Assembly (NCBI GenBank): GCA_016169945.1 | Contig: JADLSH010000387.1 | Span: forward strand, 3,472,001 to 3,536,000 | Direction: 5' to 3' | Source of the DNA: Trachythela sp. YZ-2020 | Lineage: Eukaryota; Cnidaria; Anthozoa; Malacalcyonacea; Clavulariidae | DNA: 64,000 bases | Shown here: one piece after another, positions 12,531 through 25,587 of the stretch | How positions within the stretch are numbered: the first letter of the stretch is position 1 | Layout of the letters: each line of letters opens with the position of its first letter | Program-made: the position numbers and the translations under genes | Notes under the pieces: generated by a model | Told to the model about the DNA's origin: nothing | Database searches by the model: none | Seen by the model: the letters and a program-made list of their open reading frames with translations, nothing else

Positions 12531-13451
12531 TTTGGTTCTAATGGCGAGGGGGTTACTGCATGATTGTATTTCTAGTATATACGGTCGGCTAATTGGCAGG
12601 TTGTTCACTGAACGAAAGTAAAAATCACAAAACCTCGATCGATATCTAAAAGAGCCTTAACGGGAGCCCACGGATGTTCGTTGTCAGGTTAAATTCAAGT
12701 CAGGCGTCTGTCCATGCAAATTGCTGTTTCATAAGCTCGGCTAAGTTAAGGTGTTTTGTCTGTTGCCAGTCAAAAATATGGGCAAATGTCCCCAGTCATG
12801 AGTTAATCCTTTGTCTCCTTTTTTTTGGAAAAATATAATTTAATTTAATAGAATAAAACACACAATTTTACCATGGCTCATTTCAGTCCAAAACAGCGAG
12901 TGGGCGAATTCGAACGAGTGAAATGTTTTTATACGAGAAAATAAAAGCGACCATGCAATGTTTTGTTAATTTTAATAGTCTCTTATTGATAAATATTGAT
13001 AAATTAGCAAAAACAATGTAATTAGTTGATCTTGCTGTATGAAGACATCATAAATTATGTTATATTACATAACAGAATACTGGTATTTCGTCGATATCTA
13101 TATCGTATAATTGATTACTAAAATGTTTTTCAAAGATTACAGATCATAAATTTGCAACTAATTATTTATGTTACTATGGCAACAGGGCACCCCCTTTTTG
13201 TTGGTAACTGTTTCTAGAAACAAAAACGTCAAAAGGTATTTGACACCAAAAATGATTGTTCTCAAACGCATTATTATCATATTTAGAGTCTGTGACTCGT
13301 ATATAATATTATCCTATAAAAATTAAATGTTATCATTTTATCAGAATTGCGGGGAAATATGAAGGGTGCATGATCACCATCAAAATAAGCAAGCGATATT
13401 CCGGCGGCATGCCATTTGGCACTGCTTACACGATATTCAGCACGGCCTACA
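12531..13451. other. No gene recognised
   Basis: AT-rich sequence without a supported coding region, RNA gene or clear repeat boundary. Confidence 0.6.
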
Positions 13452-16400
13452 CCAAGGCGCTTGCAAGTATGTAGGGCGGTGCAACGAGCGCGCGCGCGCT
13501 GATCGACGTGTGATGCGATTTGATCGACGTGTGATGCGTACGATTTTGGTGAAAATTGAAGAAAAAACAGCTTTTGATATGTCTAGTTCTTGCGTTCATA
13601 TTTCGCATCGTTTTACGTGTGAATACAAACTAACGGAATATTTACGTGTAATATCACTCTGAGTACCTAGTCAGTTTGAATTTAGCAAAGATTTTGCTGT
13701 CAGAGAGAATTTATCATCGATGATGCGCGTGTGTTTGGTCTCTTCAAATGGAGCCAAAATTTCCAATAAGAATATATTTTTTTCAATATGGTGCCCCCCC
13801 CCCGCCCTCTTAAAAACTCGGGCATATTGAAGTTTCTTATCTCAAGTGTATCATCTTAAAATCGGAGTTGATTCCTAGGAGATATCATGGCTGAAATTTG
13901 ACCCCTTTTAAAGCTTCTTTTTAGGACGTTTAACCATAATTTTTCTCTAAAAAAATAGCTAAGATGATGATTCTGTTGAAACCACTTAATATGTGGCTTA
14001 AGTTTTACGACTGTTGAAACGGGATTAATGTATTTACCAAAACCATCCTCTTTGTAGCTTAATTTATGAAAATTTTTTGAAAATGTACTGAGCGCATTGT
14101 TGGTTAAAAGTTTGCCACCTTCGTAAATGTTTCAGGAGAGATAGGTGACAAGTACTTCTCTTAATTTTTGCATGCTTAAATATAACATTTTTTGAGGTTG
14201 ATTCCTTCGCGCTATCCTTTTTGCAATCTGGAATACGCTGTGGAAGCTAAATGTTTCTTCTATCGAACGCTAACAAAGGTCATGCAATGGTTTATGTATG
14301 TTAGTTTTAATTTCAAAATAAACACATGTTTTTTACAACAAACCCCAGTCTTTTGCTGTGAATGCCATAAGCAAGTCATTAAAAAGTTTAACCGATCAGT
14401 TAAGTTTGGCTAATATTTTATCAAAAAACACAGCCAAATAGGCTACTGCATGCTGAACATTGTGTTCTCAGACTGATGCGGTACTGGAAAATATTTCGCA
14501 TTAAAAACAATCGAATAGACTTCGATTTGGCACAAGCTCTTAAAATATAAGCATGAGATATTTAGAAAATAAACTTCGACATACACGCATTCTAAAGTGC
14601 TGTTATTATCATCGTTGTAAAATATAGTTTCGCCGCCATGCAGGAAATCTGGAAAGCCAAAGAGCTACCAAGGACAATATTCCACATTAAATCTCTCTCA
14701 CAAAGTTCTACAACAAAAATATCCATAGGAAAACCAATATTTTACTTTTAAACTTGAATAATTTTCTTCTCATAAGTGAAGAAATCTGTTTTGCTTGGAT
14801 TTTCGCGCGAAAACATGCTCGCCCCAGGCCACTGCCGTATTGCTGACTCATACGTAGCCGATGCGTGACCAGTGAACTCCATAAATGTGCGTGACCTGCA
14901 TGATAAATCCAAGATGGCCGCCATTCAGGGCAAAAAGACTGTAAACTCTACGGGGAAATCCATACTTTTTGCATTTTGCGTCGTCCCAGTGTTTCGAATT
15001 CACTTCGATCAAACTTTTTTGGCAATAACTACTTATCGTGAAGGTTTTAGACGCAAACTGGACAGCTGGGGATGAATTGATGTAAAAATATCGCTCGCCG
15101 AAATTTGTACGAAATCGTCACTTGGTCAGTTCGAGTGAATTACTTTGGTTTAGAGTATTTTATAAAGGAAATTTGTGGTTTTCAAGGCAAAAGACGTATA
15201 CCTTGAAGGCTTTGGATGCAGAATGGACCGTTTGGGATGAATTATATTAAAATATCGCTCGCCGAAGCTTGACATGAAAATGTCACTTGCTCAGCTCGAG
15301 TCATTTACTGCAGACAAGTACTTTAAATGTACTTGGTTTAATACATTTAGTCATTAGATATTGAGGAATATTCTGAACATTACTTAGAGGATAAAAGTAA
15401 TGTCTGTAACAAGCTTTACTTGCTGAGACGACTAGGATTACAAAAAAGCAATAAAAATAGCAATTAAAATTGGGAATGGAAAATGAGATTATGGTCCCTC
15501 CCACACCTCTTACAACCCTCTGACTTCTTTCCCCAGTTTTTGTTTCCTTTTATAGTATTTTTGGGGCTCGCTTAAATCTGGGGCTCATCGAGCAATTCCT
15601 CCTGGGCAGCCTTGGAAAATATAGCTTACTAAATGTCGTGTTAAAAAGAACCATAAATAGAAAACACTAACATATTGCTAATCTGGACATTCATTCTCAC
15701 TAGATGACATGTCAAGAAATTTAGTTTTGGACATGCATTTTATTGAAGTTCAACAAAGTAGGAAAATTTGCCATTAATTACTTGAAGGATTAATATATTT
15801 TTACTATAGACATGATAATTAATGGTAGTATAACAAATGTACGGATTTCATCCAAGCATACATGAAACTGTTAAGTTTAATGAACTGAATATATTTTATA
15901 GAGGTTTATATTTCACGACCACCATGGAAAGTCTGGCCGATGCATACTTGATATTTTTCAGTACATGAACAGGTTGCACACTGTTACTGTATTGTTAAAT
16001 GTTAAGTTAAATGTTTTAAAACAATACTGAAAATCAGAAACAACACTCAAATTTGCAGTGCACTTGCCACAATTTTGCACACTACACACTGTCACACTTG
16101 AATTTTTCCCTGCTGCATAAATGTTTCCTTGTCGAAATCTGCCATATATTATACCCAGTCTGGTCTCATGATCTCCCCGGGAAAAGCCTAATCAATATAA
16201 TGTTCAGAATTCTTCCTTTCATGAGTAATGCTGTCTGCCATTTCATACTGGGTGAGTACGTGAGTTCAAATTAATAGGCTGCATTGCACACATACCATGT
16301 CTGTGTGTCAAATTTTACCTCTAGGTGATATTTGGCATCAGTTAAGAGTGGACTTAACTTTTAAATACTGCTTTTATCCTCTAAGCAATGTTCCGAATAT

Positions 16401-16977
16401 TCCTCAAAATATCTAATGTATTAAACCAAGTACATTTAAAGTACTTGTCTGCAGTAAATGACTCGAGCTGAGCAAGTGACATTTTCATGTCAAGCTTCGG
16501 CGAGCGACATTTTAATATAATTCATCCCAAACGGTCCATTCTGCATCCAAAACCTTCAAGGTATACGTCTTTGGCCTTGAAAACCACAAATGTCCTTTAT
16601 AAAATACTCTAAACCAGAGTAATTCACTCAAACTGACCAAGTGACGATTTCGTACAAATTTCGGCGAGCAATTCATCCCCAGCTGTCCAGTTTTCGTCTC
16701 GATAAAACCTTCACGATAAGTAGTTATTGCCAAAAAATGATCGAAGTGAATTCGAAACACTGGGACGACGCAAAATGCAAAAAATATGGTTTTCCCCGTA
16801 GAGTTTATAGTCTTTTTGCCCTGAATGGCGGCCATCTTGGATTTATCATGCCGGTCACGCATCGGCTACGTATGAGTCAGCAATCTAGGTTTATTATATC
16901 TATGTGAGTACCGCATCACACGTCGATCAACAAAATCACAGACGTTGCATCGCCCTATATATAAGCGCCCTTGCCTG
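13452..16977. mobile_element. Candidate element with CAAGG(G)CGCTT ends enclosing a long inverted repeat
   Basis: The left end (CAAGGCGCTTGCAAG, then GTAGGGCGGTGCAACG and GATCGACGTGTGATGCG, the last tandemly doubled at 13499-13537) matches the right end in inverted orientation (CGCATCACACGTCGATCA, CGTTGCATCGCCCTAT, AAGCGCCCTTG). The same subterminal words occur in the element at 17383-18681, so the two are related. No target duplication is evident and no transposase is recognised inside. Confidence 0.45.
14839..16884. repeat. Very long inverted repeat, arms about 520-560 bp
   Basis: The left arm (14839-15399) and right arm (16368-16884) are highly similar in inverted orientation, sharing for example CAAGATGGCCGCCATTCAGG and ACTCATACGTAGCCGATG. 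The left arm has an extra stretch at about 14868-14900. The loop of about 970 bp has no recognisable gene. Open frames in the arms are mirror images of each other and not evidence of coding. This could be a DNA element with long terminal repeats. Confidence 0.8.
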
Positions 16978-17382
16978 AACTATGGTTATATACACACGAT
17001 GAACATGGACAGCGGGCTACTACAATTTGAGCCTTACGAACATACACTACTTATGATCAGCAGTTGTTCAGTAGTCAAATATATTGTAGTTTGAATGCCA
17101 TATTCATGCAACGAGCTTCCCAATTTAGTTTCAGTTGTCCGATTTTCATGGTTTTGGAAAAATCATAGAATGATGGTATTCTCCCCGTATATGACATACA
17201 CTATTAATTTATTTACGTTTGTCGACTCAGTTTGCCCCTCAACAGCAACCTCAAGCATGGGCAACTTTACTATCCATGCATGCACACCAGCTTCATCAAC
17301 ATCAATATCTCGCTCATAATATTCAGAGAAAACAGCCGAGCTCTTCTCATCAAACCCAATGCCATAACCTCGTCAGTTAAAG

Positions 17383-18681
17383 CAGGGCGACTATAAGATA
17401 GGGCGGCGAAACGGCTAGATAATGTCGTGATCAATGTGTGATGCGCTTTGGGACTGGGGCGACGCGGCCTCTGTGTAATTTTTAAAAAAACAACAAGGAG
17501 TGGAAAAACTCCAGGTGGATCGAGTAAATGATTAATATTTAAAAAAGTATTCAGTCGATTGTTGCTGTATTTTTCAAGATGTTATTCAAGCCTTTTAGCG
17601 TTCATACAACAAGTTTTAAGGCGTTCTCTACTATCTAACATATAAAATTTTGTGTTTTAAATCTCGAAACATTTCTGACTTCCCTGTCCAATTTCGCCCC
17701 GCTCGCAAAACAATTTTCTAATTTCGTACTTTAGAATCGAGCTAGAACATAGCTTTTTTTAAGACAACACTGGTTACACTGCCATGAATTAAACTTTATT
17801 CCTGCCCAATTTTGTCGTGTAATTTTTTGAACCTTTTTTGCTATAGCATGTCAACTGCAGCATAAAAATTGGGTTGTAGTGTAAACATTTCTCAGGTTCG
17901 ACTGTTTTGAAAATTCGCTTATTTCAAAGGTAGTCAAACACACTAAGACCACTTTTGCAATTTCAATCTACACAAAAATATATACGCTTCTTACCATAAG
18001 ACCATCATTTGCCAAAAACAAACATTTGAAGAGATATTGCAGATTTTATAAAGACGAAGGGTCATTCCATCCATCACGAGAGATTCGGCAGTTCCAACCC
18101 CGGTTGGTTTTATAAAAAATTCAACCGCTTCTTTTGGCACCAGAACTTAGTAAATCCCAGGGCAGTTTAGACAATTAATAGATGTATATTTGGTATAAAT
18201 ATCGTTTCTTAATTTTTTGAACTTTTTTTGCTACCTGCCACTGAATGCGCACCAACCGGTCATTTAAATGGGGAAAGTATGACAGGCAATAGACAAATTT
18301 GGCTAACGCTGTTTACATCAGTGTGTTTACGTCGTTGCTACCCAATTCACAACTTCGGATAACTCACATGCCTGGTTACTATTGTTCTATTTTGCGAAAA
18401 CATTGAATAGAACAAAAGTAACTAAGCATTAGAATTATGTATAAGAGCTATTCACTCATGTAGATCATTCTAATGCTTAGTAACCTTTGTTCTATTCAAT
18501 GTTTTCCCGAACTAGAACAATAGTAATTTCTGGCCTGTGTATATAACAAATTTGTGGTAATTTTCTTTAACAAATAAAAATGTCTCCACATGCATAAGAA
18601 GAATATTTGAGGGGTCCCGCGCATCACACATTGATCAGGGGTTACATTGCCGTTTCGCCGCCCTATCTTATAGACGCCCTG
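17383..18681. mobile_element. Non-autonomous element with 7-bp target duplication
   Basis: Inverted ends CAGGGCGACTATAAGATAG and CTATCTTATAGACGCCCTG continue for about 80 bp (GGGCGGCGAAACGG, GATCA.TGTGTGATGCGC). GTTAAAG is duplicated outside (17376-17382 and 18682-18688). Seven bases are unusual: hAT and P elements normally give 8, Dada 6-7. No transposase ORF is present in 1.3 kb, so I leave the superfamily open. Confidence 0.7.
18376..18526. repeat. Foldback MITE nested in the 17383-18681 element
   Basis: TTACTATTGTTCTAT at 18376 and its complement ending at 18526 bound a nearly perfect hairpin with arms of about 60 bp (shared words CATTGAATAGAACAAA and CTAAGCATTAGAAT). It is non-coding. 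Confidence 0.7.
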
Positions 18682-18689
18682 GTTAAAGC

Positions 18690-19558
18690 GTGGACGTTAG
18701 TTAAAGCCTGGATTTTAGAGGACAATCTATTATTTCTTAATCGTAGTGTATAGGCAATTTATGTACCAAAATGTAACCAATGGGGTACTACTGTACATAG
18801 CATCAGTTGATCAAAATCATTCGCAATATCATTAACTTATATTATCAGCATATAACATTATGACATCATGACATCAGTAAAATAACATTATGACATCAGT
18901 AATAATTTTAAATGGCTTATGCAAGTGCTGCGGGTTAGCTAATAATTCTTTTGTTATTCAAAAATTGAAAAGAATGAATTAAGTGAAGGCCATGCTAAGA
19001 CAGTAAAATGCAATTAAGTCTGCCTGTATACAGTATATGTCGATGGAATTGCTGACATCTTTGCATAACGTTTTAAGAATCTACAATAATATGCAACGGT
19101 GTAATTTCTTATTTCTAGTGTACGCCAAATTCAAATGTGCATTTCCCGCCTGAAGCAAAATACGCTGCTTGGAAAGTTTAAATATACAAATTTAAAACTC
19201 CTATACCGTCTGGCGTATCTATATAATAAGCATTATTAATAATTATATATTGATGAATTGTTTTCTGGTTTTGCAAGCATGCCCAATTATTAGTGCAATC
19301 ATTAATATTTCGTACCATGATGCTCGTTTCTCCAAGCTCCAATAAACCATTCGCTCAGTAAAGAGATGTTGATCATCATAACTCTTTCTTGCATGCATAT
19401 AGTCAATATACACTTCTCAATGACTTGGTCTTGCATACATGACTGCATAACTCATTAGGAGAGTCTTCATGCTTCAAGAACCTAACCACAATACAGTTTT
19501 GGCACCTTTTTTCTGTAGGAATCGTTCAAACACTACTGCAAACCAGCGATAAAGGTTA
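18690..19558. other. No gene recognised
   Basis: AT-rich sequence with a local direct repeat of ATAACATTATGACATCA near 18853-18895. Nothing else is supported. Confidence 0.55.
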
Positions 19559-19560
19559 TA

Positions 19561-20155
19561 CAGGGTGTATCAAAAAAAAGGTAATCCAACATTAGCATGC
19601 CATTGTGCGTTAATTACTCGGTGCATGAACGTAATTTTTCATAATCATAAAGATCAGGCTTTTAGCTGTTGGATGACACGTTTTTCATCCAATATGGAGG
19701 GAAAATGAGCAAATACGAGCCCGATAAAAATTGTTTGTCGAAATTGCATATTTTCACCGTTGAGAATTGCGTCTAAAACTATTGAAAATTAACTCCCTTT
19801 AGGACTTAAGTTGATGAATTTCACTTCAATAAAATACCTGCGTATGCATAATTATTATAAACATCTTGTAAACCAGCTCTAAACTCATTGTTAAAATGAC
19901 ACATTCGTGATTAATTGCTTTTCCTTTTGTTATGCACTGCTTTAATTAGGCACAGAGCTGAAAATATGCAATTTCGACAAACAATTTTTATCGGGCTCGT
20001 ATTTGCTCATTTTCCCTCCATATTGGATGAAAAACGTGTCATCCAACAGCTAAAAGCCTGATCTTTATGATTATGAAAAAATTACGTTCATGCACCGAAC
20101 TATTAACGCACAATGGCATGCTAAAGTTGGATTACCTTTTTTTTGATACACCCTG
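19561..20155. mobile_element. Mariner-type MITE
   Basis: The ends are CAGGGTGTATCAAAAAAAAGG and CCTTTTTTTTGATACACCCTG, the same terminal 11 bp as the autonomous mariner at 8203-9943, with inverted repeats of about 195 bp. The left flank is TA; the right flank reads CA then TA, so one copy of the duplication may be mutated. The interior beyond the repeats is about 200 bp and non-coding. The subterminal sequence differs from the 8.2 kb element, so it belongs to a related family. Confidence 0.8.
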
Positions 20156-21334
20156 CATATGATGTAAAAATCCTTTGTTTTAGTTAATTAAATTAAGGTT
20201 AAGCGATTAATACCAGAACATACTATTGGATGATTGCTGAATTATATGCAGCCATAAAGTATGCGATAACTAGCCGTCAAGCTACACAAATCATTAATAT
20301 ATAAACAAAAAAGGGAACAATGACTTTTGCATGTCGAACTTTCGTGTCTCAAGTTTCTATATATTGGTATGCATGCGATGCGATCATATGATATATTAAG
20401 TACAACTGTTAATATCTACATCTCCATAATAGTCCATATATATGGAGTTTAATATACCGATTGGATCGGGAAAATACGAACATCCACAACGAACAGCTGA
20501 AATTTTTACAGAATTGTTCGTTAGTCAAGACTTGCAGCTGGTGGGAAAGATACAAAACACATAAGTTAACAATAGAGACTGTACAGCGTGCAACAGTAGC
20601 GTGCTGGCTTGTGTTCACCAGGGGAGGCCAGCTGGAAATTTGGCGCCCCCTTATAATATGTGTATAGTTGAGCCTCTTAGACGCGTTAAATAATTTTTTT
20701 TTATGTGTCGACGGGGGGGGGGCAAGTGCTTGTTTAAAACATTTTTCCCGGAGTACTACCGTTCTTATATTACTATTTAACCAATAAATACATTTGCTCC
20801 TACAAAACATTTACCTCTAAAATTTACTTTTCTAATCTTTGTGCCAATTTCGGCGCCCCATTTATGTTTTCCAGCACGCCACTGGCGTGCAATAATTGTT
20901 TTATTTGGACCGAAGTTCGGGGAAAAACCTGTCAGAGTACATGATACGGACCGACCACGGATGAATACCCATATCAAAAGCATAATTACTCTTGCCCAGG
21001 CCTCTAGGCTGGGCACGAGTCTTAAAATGCAAGTTATCATGGTCGCGAACATTGAAAAAACTGTCCAGGACTCCGGTTTGCATTACATCAGCTCGGTTTC
21101 AGCTCGCCAGTTATTTTCACAGTGTTTTATAGAGATTTGAAGACACGAGATCAAAAACCTTTCCATTCGTAAGGGAGCTATCCTAGCAGCCTGTTTATAT
21201 GATCGCCAACTCTTCCATCGTGAGAGAGCTGACATACGGCAGCGGAATACCAAGTGACGAACAGAATTTTCATGTGTCGAATAAAATAACATACCGAACG
21301 TGTTCCTAAAAATAGACACAGTAAATCGTGCAAA
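20156..21334. other. No gene recognised
   Basis: Contains a poly-T/poly-G patch near 20692-20723 and no supported coding region. Overlapping open frames on both strands at 20.8-21.1 kb show no domain I recognise. Confidence 0.5.
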
Positions 21335-22015
21335 TATAGCGCCAAATTAATTCGCGCCGTGCGAGGGTATTAATTCCGCTCGGATATTTACACCAGGGTA
21401 TGTGACAACATAGTGGAATGCAAAGTTGTCCGCCATTATGCAATGGACGGTTTTCTACGTTATGCGCATGCGCGAATTCAGGCCGAGAGAAAACTGTTTT
21501 GTACTCGGGAGTCGGGGCATAAACAGACAAACAAAGTCTCTAAAATGAGATAAATGAAAATTATTTAGAGGAACAGGAGGAAAAAACAGTCAAAAGACCG
21601 AAGAAAGATCGAATTTTAAAGCGTTTTAAACGCGTAAGTGTCTATTTGTATACTTGGTTTTGCCGTATTGGCATGCAGTATATTATAGTTTGTGGATTTG
21701 AAAATGCGTAAATCTCAAAAACAAGTGCGAAAATAAGTATAAAAATACTGTTAAAACAACAGTTGAAGTTTCATGAAAATTTCGAAATGTTTCGTGAGAC
21801 TTCTAAGGTTGAATTTTACAGTAAATCAAAGCTAAAAGAGTACGTAATAACATACCTACTTTATATAGTTGGAAAATTGATAATTTTATAGTTAAAATTA
21901 ATATTTTACCATTTTGTACAAAATAAAAGAAATATACAGTGTTGCGTGTTACCACGGTTACAGTGATCGACTCAGCACTTATGTTACAATTGGGGGAGTA
22001 AATTGTGCGGTTCAA
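21335..22015. repeat. Dispersed repeat, copy 2
   Basis: Uninterrupted relative of 11215-12530. It lacks the hAT-like insertion and therefore shows the empty-site arrangement (CAGTGTTGCGTGTTACCACGG). Confidence 0.65.
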
Positions 22016-22681
22016 TCATTGATAATAAATACTGTTAATCATCTCATATGGTATGTATTTATTATTGAACTTTTTTCATTCACAGGTATATTGGTGAAAA
22101 CACAGAATGTTCAACAGGGTATAAGAGGTACAACAACGTACCAAATATACCGCCATATTTCCAAAACCGACCCAATTACTTGGTTGAGGACTGTATGAAG
22201 AGGCTTGTGTTTTCAACTGAAGCACGAGTGAAAGTGCTGGAGGAAGCATTAGGTACATTTTCTGTAAAGAATGGAAGAAATAGTGACATATAAAGTGTCC
22301 CTTGTGTCTCCCCATGACAATAGTGTACCCAGTTGTGAATGCACGGACTGGCAACAGAACTATTTGCCATGCAAGCATATACTGGCAGTCATTCAGTCAA
22401 CAAACAATTCATGGGGCTGGGAAGACCTGCCACTGGAGTTTAGAGAATCTCCATACCTATCTCTGGATGTTGATATTTTGTTTAAAACTATTGATACATA
22501 CATACATACATATTTATTTATTTTACATCCCTTTAAAGGCTTTTCAGCGAAATTTACAAAATTAATCTAGATTATTTCAAATAACGTATATACATACATA
22601 CTCGCACATACATACATGTTCGACACGCAAAAACATATCTAATTATGACTAATGTCTATTTACATGAAGATTGTAGCTTAA

Positions 22682-25560
22682 GGTGGCTCGATATAATCCA
22701 TATTCCATATTATCATATAAAAACACATAAAATATACCGCTTGTCGTCGAAATGGTAAATCGTATTTCATGTTACTTCATGTAACATCAACCAAAATTAA
22801 TATACTCCGCTGTCTTGCATTACTGTGGGCTCGCACTTCCCAGAATGGCTCGCGCTTCTTACAATAAATAATAGAGTAAAGGGAAGAAACAGCCGACGGG
22901 TTGATATTGTAGAATTGCTATAACTTGCTTAATATTTCTTAAAAAGCCATAATTTTTGGTGTGCAATCTAGAAATCATGTGTTCTAACTACTTTATAAAA
23001 AAATTTCATTTGACGACCGATATTCATGGATTAGTTTCGTTCGATGTGCACCGCAACACCCCATGACGGAAGTGACGTATAGAGTGCATGGCAGGAAGTA
23101 ATTGGTTTTCACTTGTTTCCATCTATCAAACTGACGTTACCCGATTTTCAAAGATTTTCATATTCGTTTTTCTTCATCAATTTGGTTAGGGTTAGGTTTT
23201 GGGTTAGGGGTTAGGGTAGGTTTTAGGGTTAGGGCCAGTTACAAAGTTTTTAGCTTTACGTCAAAGTTGAAAAAATGACGTAACGTCAGTTTGGTAGATG
23301 GAAACAAGTGGCGACCGAAGTAATTTGGCAGATTCTTGTTCAATTATTTTTCAGCTGTTTCCCTCGTTTTTTCGAAGAAACGCGGGAAGCTACTTAGCTA
23401 TCATCACTTTATATATCACAGTTCTTATATAAAATTATATCCTAAAGACTGAAACCTGCTTTAAACATGGACGAAACAAACACAGATGGTGACTGGGGGG
23501 TGAGAATTTATGAATAATATGCTTTGCTAGTGTATAAATAAGTATGTTTTCCATTTCAAGCATGTCTTTTTAATATAAGAACAAAACGTAGCGTATTTCT
23601 TTGTTTCCTGAGCACTAGAGAATAACTATTAATGACATTGAACCAAAGGAACACGCGACAGTACGTTTGAAATGGAAAGAGGTATTAAAATGAAAAGCGG
23701 GCTTAAAATGCAGCAATTTTAAATACTATAATGTAATTTACATAATAACCATGACCATGAATCAATGCATGTAAATGTTTTGGGCTTTTGGCTGAATGTC
23801 TGATATGATATACAACTGTACAGGGCATGAAAATGTGTATGAATACTTGATGTAGTTTCACATTCGACATGCACGATCTCTTATGCACTAGTCAATTGAA
23901 ACCCCGGTCCTGACCTTAAAATGTTGTCCATTTGTTAAAATGCTCGGCTTGCCTGACCGAACATATAGCTTTCCAAAGTCTAGCTTTTCATTTAGTCGTC
24001 TGATCATTCATTTTTGACATATAATGTGCACGTGCTGTTACAGGGAGCTGTCAAAGAAGAATGTCTGGCAAACATGTGTCAGTTCCCAGGCATTTTTATA
24101 TCCGAACCTTTGTGTCAGTGTTAAAACCCTAGCTAGCATGATGTCAACATTTGTTAAAACTCTGTATTTCCCCCACAAAGTCCTGTTAAAACTCTGGAAT
24201 ATGGGGGGGGGGGGGGTTCAATTGACTAGTGCATTACTGTGGGGCTGAAACATTCATGGAAGCAATGCCATACAGTCAAACAATCAGTATAAAGTATAAA
24301 GTATACTGCACTACATTATAAACTCATAGTTGATAAATAATATCGACAAGTATAGTTGATAAATACTATCGATCATCAAACCATTAATTATATTTTGATA
24401 TCATACTTTGTCTAGATATTAAATGGCAGATGATTTGTCAAGGGAACTTAAGTGTTGGATGTTAATGGGTATTAACCAGCAGCAATGTGCTCCGATTTAT
24501 CTGTCCTACTTTGTTAGCATATAGTATTACAACAGTAAATATGTATGCAGTAAAGTCAGGCAATTTAAAGTATTTTGTCTGAACATGCAGCTGAATCAAG
24601 AACATATAGAATTATCTACAATGAGCTAATTTACGAGGATATTTTGATTTTTGAAATTCAAAATTCGATCATTTATTAAAGCTGTCAAATGAGGAACTTG
24701 CGGTTAACGCTTGGCAACTGGACTCTGTAGTTATTGGTCATAGGTCAATTAGTACGGTTACTTCCGGTTTTATTCACTTCCGTCATAGGGTGTTGCGGTG
24801 CACATTCGACGAAAGATGTGTAAAGTTTTCTCCCTTTCTCTATTTTCTATTCGTGGCCCTTTGGGCGATGTTCGTTCCTTTCGGAGAATACGAGTCTGCA
24901 GTAATGCGGGCAGCGGAGTATTTATTAATTTATATATTTTGGAAATATTTTTTATTATTTTGGTTTGTTTTTGTTGATTTTCACGACTTTAAGACATGTT
25001 TACTGTATGTATTGGAATTTTATCGTACTCTGCTATCAAAGATTATAATCAACAAGGTAATGGGTTATTTTTCTAATCGAAATTGACTCCTCTGCACCCT
25101 GTGCTATATCTCATTATTTTGTCCGGTGATCTATGTTCAAATTTTGCATGCTGTATTGCACCGCAAAATAAAAAAATCTGTAATGCGAAAAAAATTGTAT
25201 AGAAGAAAACGACATTTTTGCCTTTTTCAAACAAATGGCATTACAGAATTTTTTTATATTTTGCTTATTGTTAGTCTGTCTTATGTCTTAAAAATAATGC
25301 ACGAAAAAAAATTGGGGGTCACCGCGCTTCTTTTAATTTCCAACTACACGAGGCCATAGGCTATTTTAGAGTGAATTTCGTACGCGTATGTTGCCATAGC
25401 AACGAACTATGTGTTACTAAAACTAACATAATTTGAAAGTAGAAACATCAAAATATATGAAAACCCTGATACCTGATGAATAAAACCTAAACTGAAATAT
25501 GGAGTTTAATCATTTCAAAGTGTTGAACACCTGAATTTTTGAAAACTGTATCGAGCCACC
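22682..25560. mobile_element. TTAA-flanked DNA element, 2.9 kb (piggyBac/Kolobok-type)
   Basis: Ends GGTGGCTCGATA and TATCGAGCCACC are inverted and flanked by TTAA at 22678-22681 and 25561-25564. About 220 bp of its right end matches, inverted, the left end of the 918-bp element at 29513-30430. No transposase was recognised in 2.9 kb. One hydrophobic 98-codon frame (24790-25086) has no domain I know. piggyBac and Kolobok both use TTAA; I cannot choose between them. Confidence 0.8.
23110..23310. repeat. MITE whose loop holds telomere-like TTAGGG repeats
   Basis: CACTTGTTTCCATCTA...TTA (23110-23139) is inverted at 23281-23310. The loop (about 23183-23236) is a degenerate TTAGGG array with TTAGGTTTT and TTAGGGG variants. 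It is nested in the TTAA element. Confidence 0.75.
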
Positions 25561-25587
25561 TTAAATTGTTCCTAAATTTTTAAAAGT

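Noticed and set aside
16512..16862. 116-codon minus-strand frame mirrored at 14872-15075
   Set aside because: The two frames are the inverted arms of one repeat, and neither shows a domain.
20777..21140. Overlapping frames on both strands near 20.9 kb, considered as upstream exons of the SWIM gene
   Set aside because: No MULE transposase motif or matching splice phase could be found.
23183..23236. Chromosome-end telomere
   Set aside because: The array is short, degenerate and bounded by inverted repeats inside a transposon.
24790..25086. 98-codon hydrophobic frame as a possible membrane protein or transposase of the TTAA element
   Set aside because: AT-rich composition alone explains the Phe/Leu/Ile content, and there is no motif or splice context.
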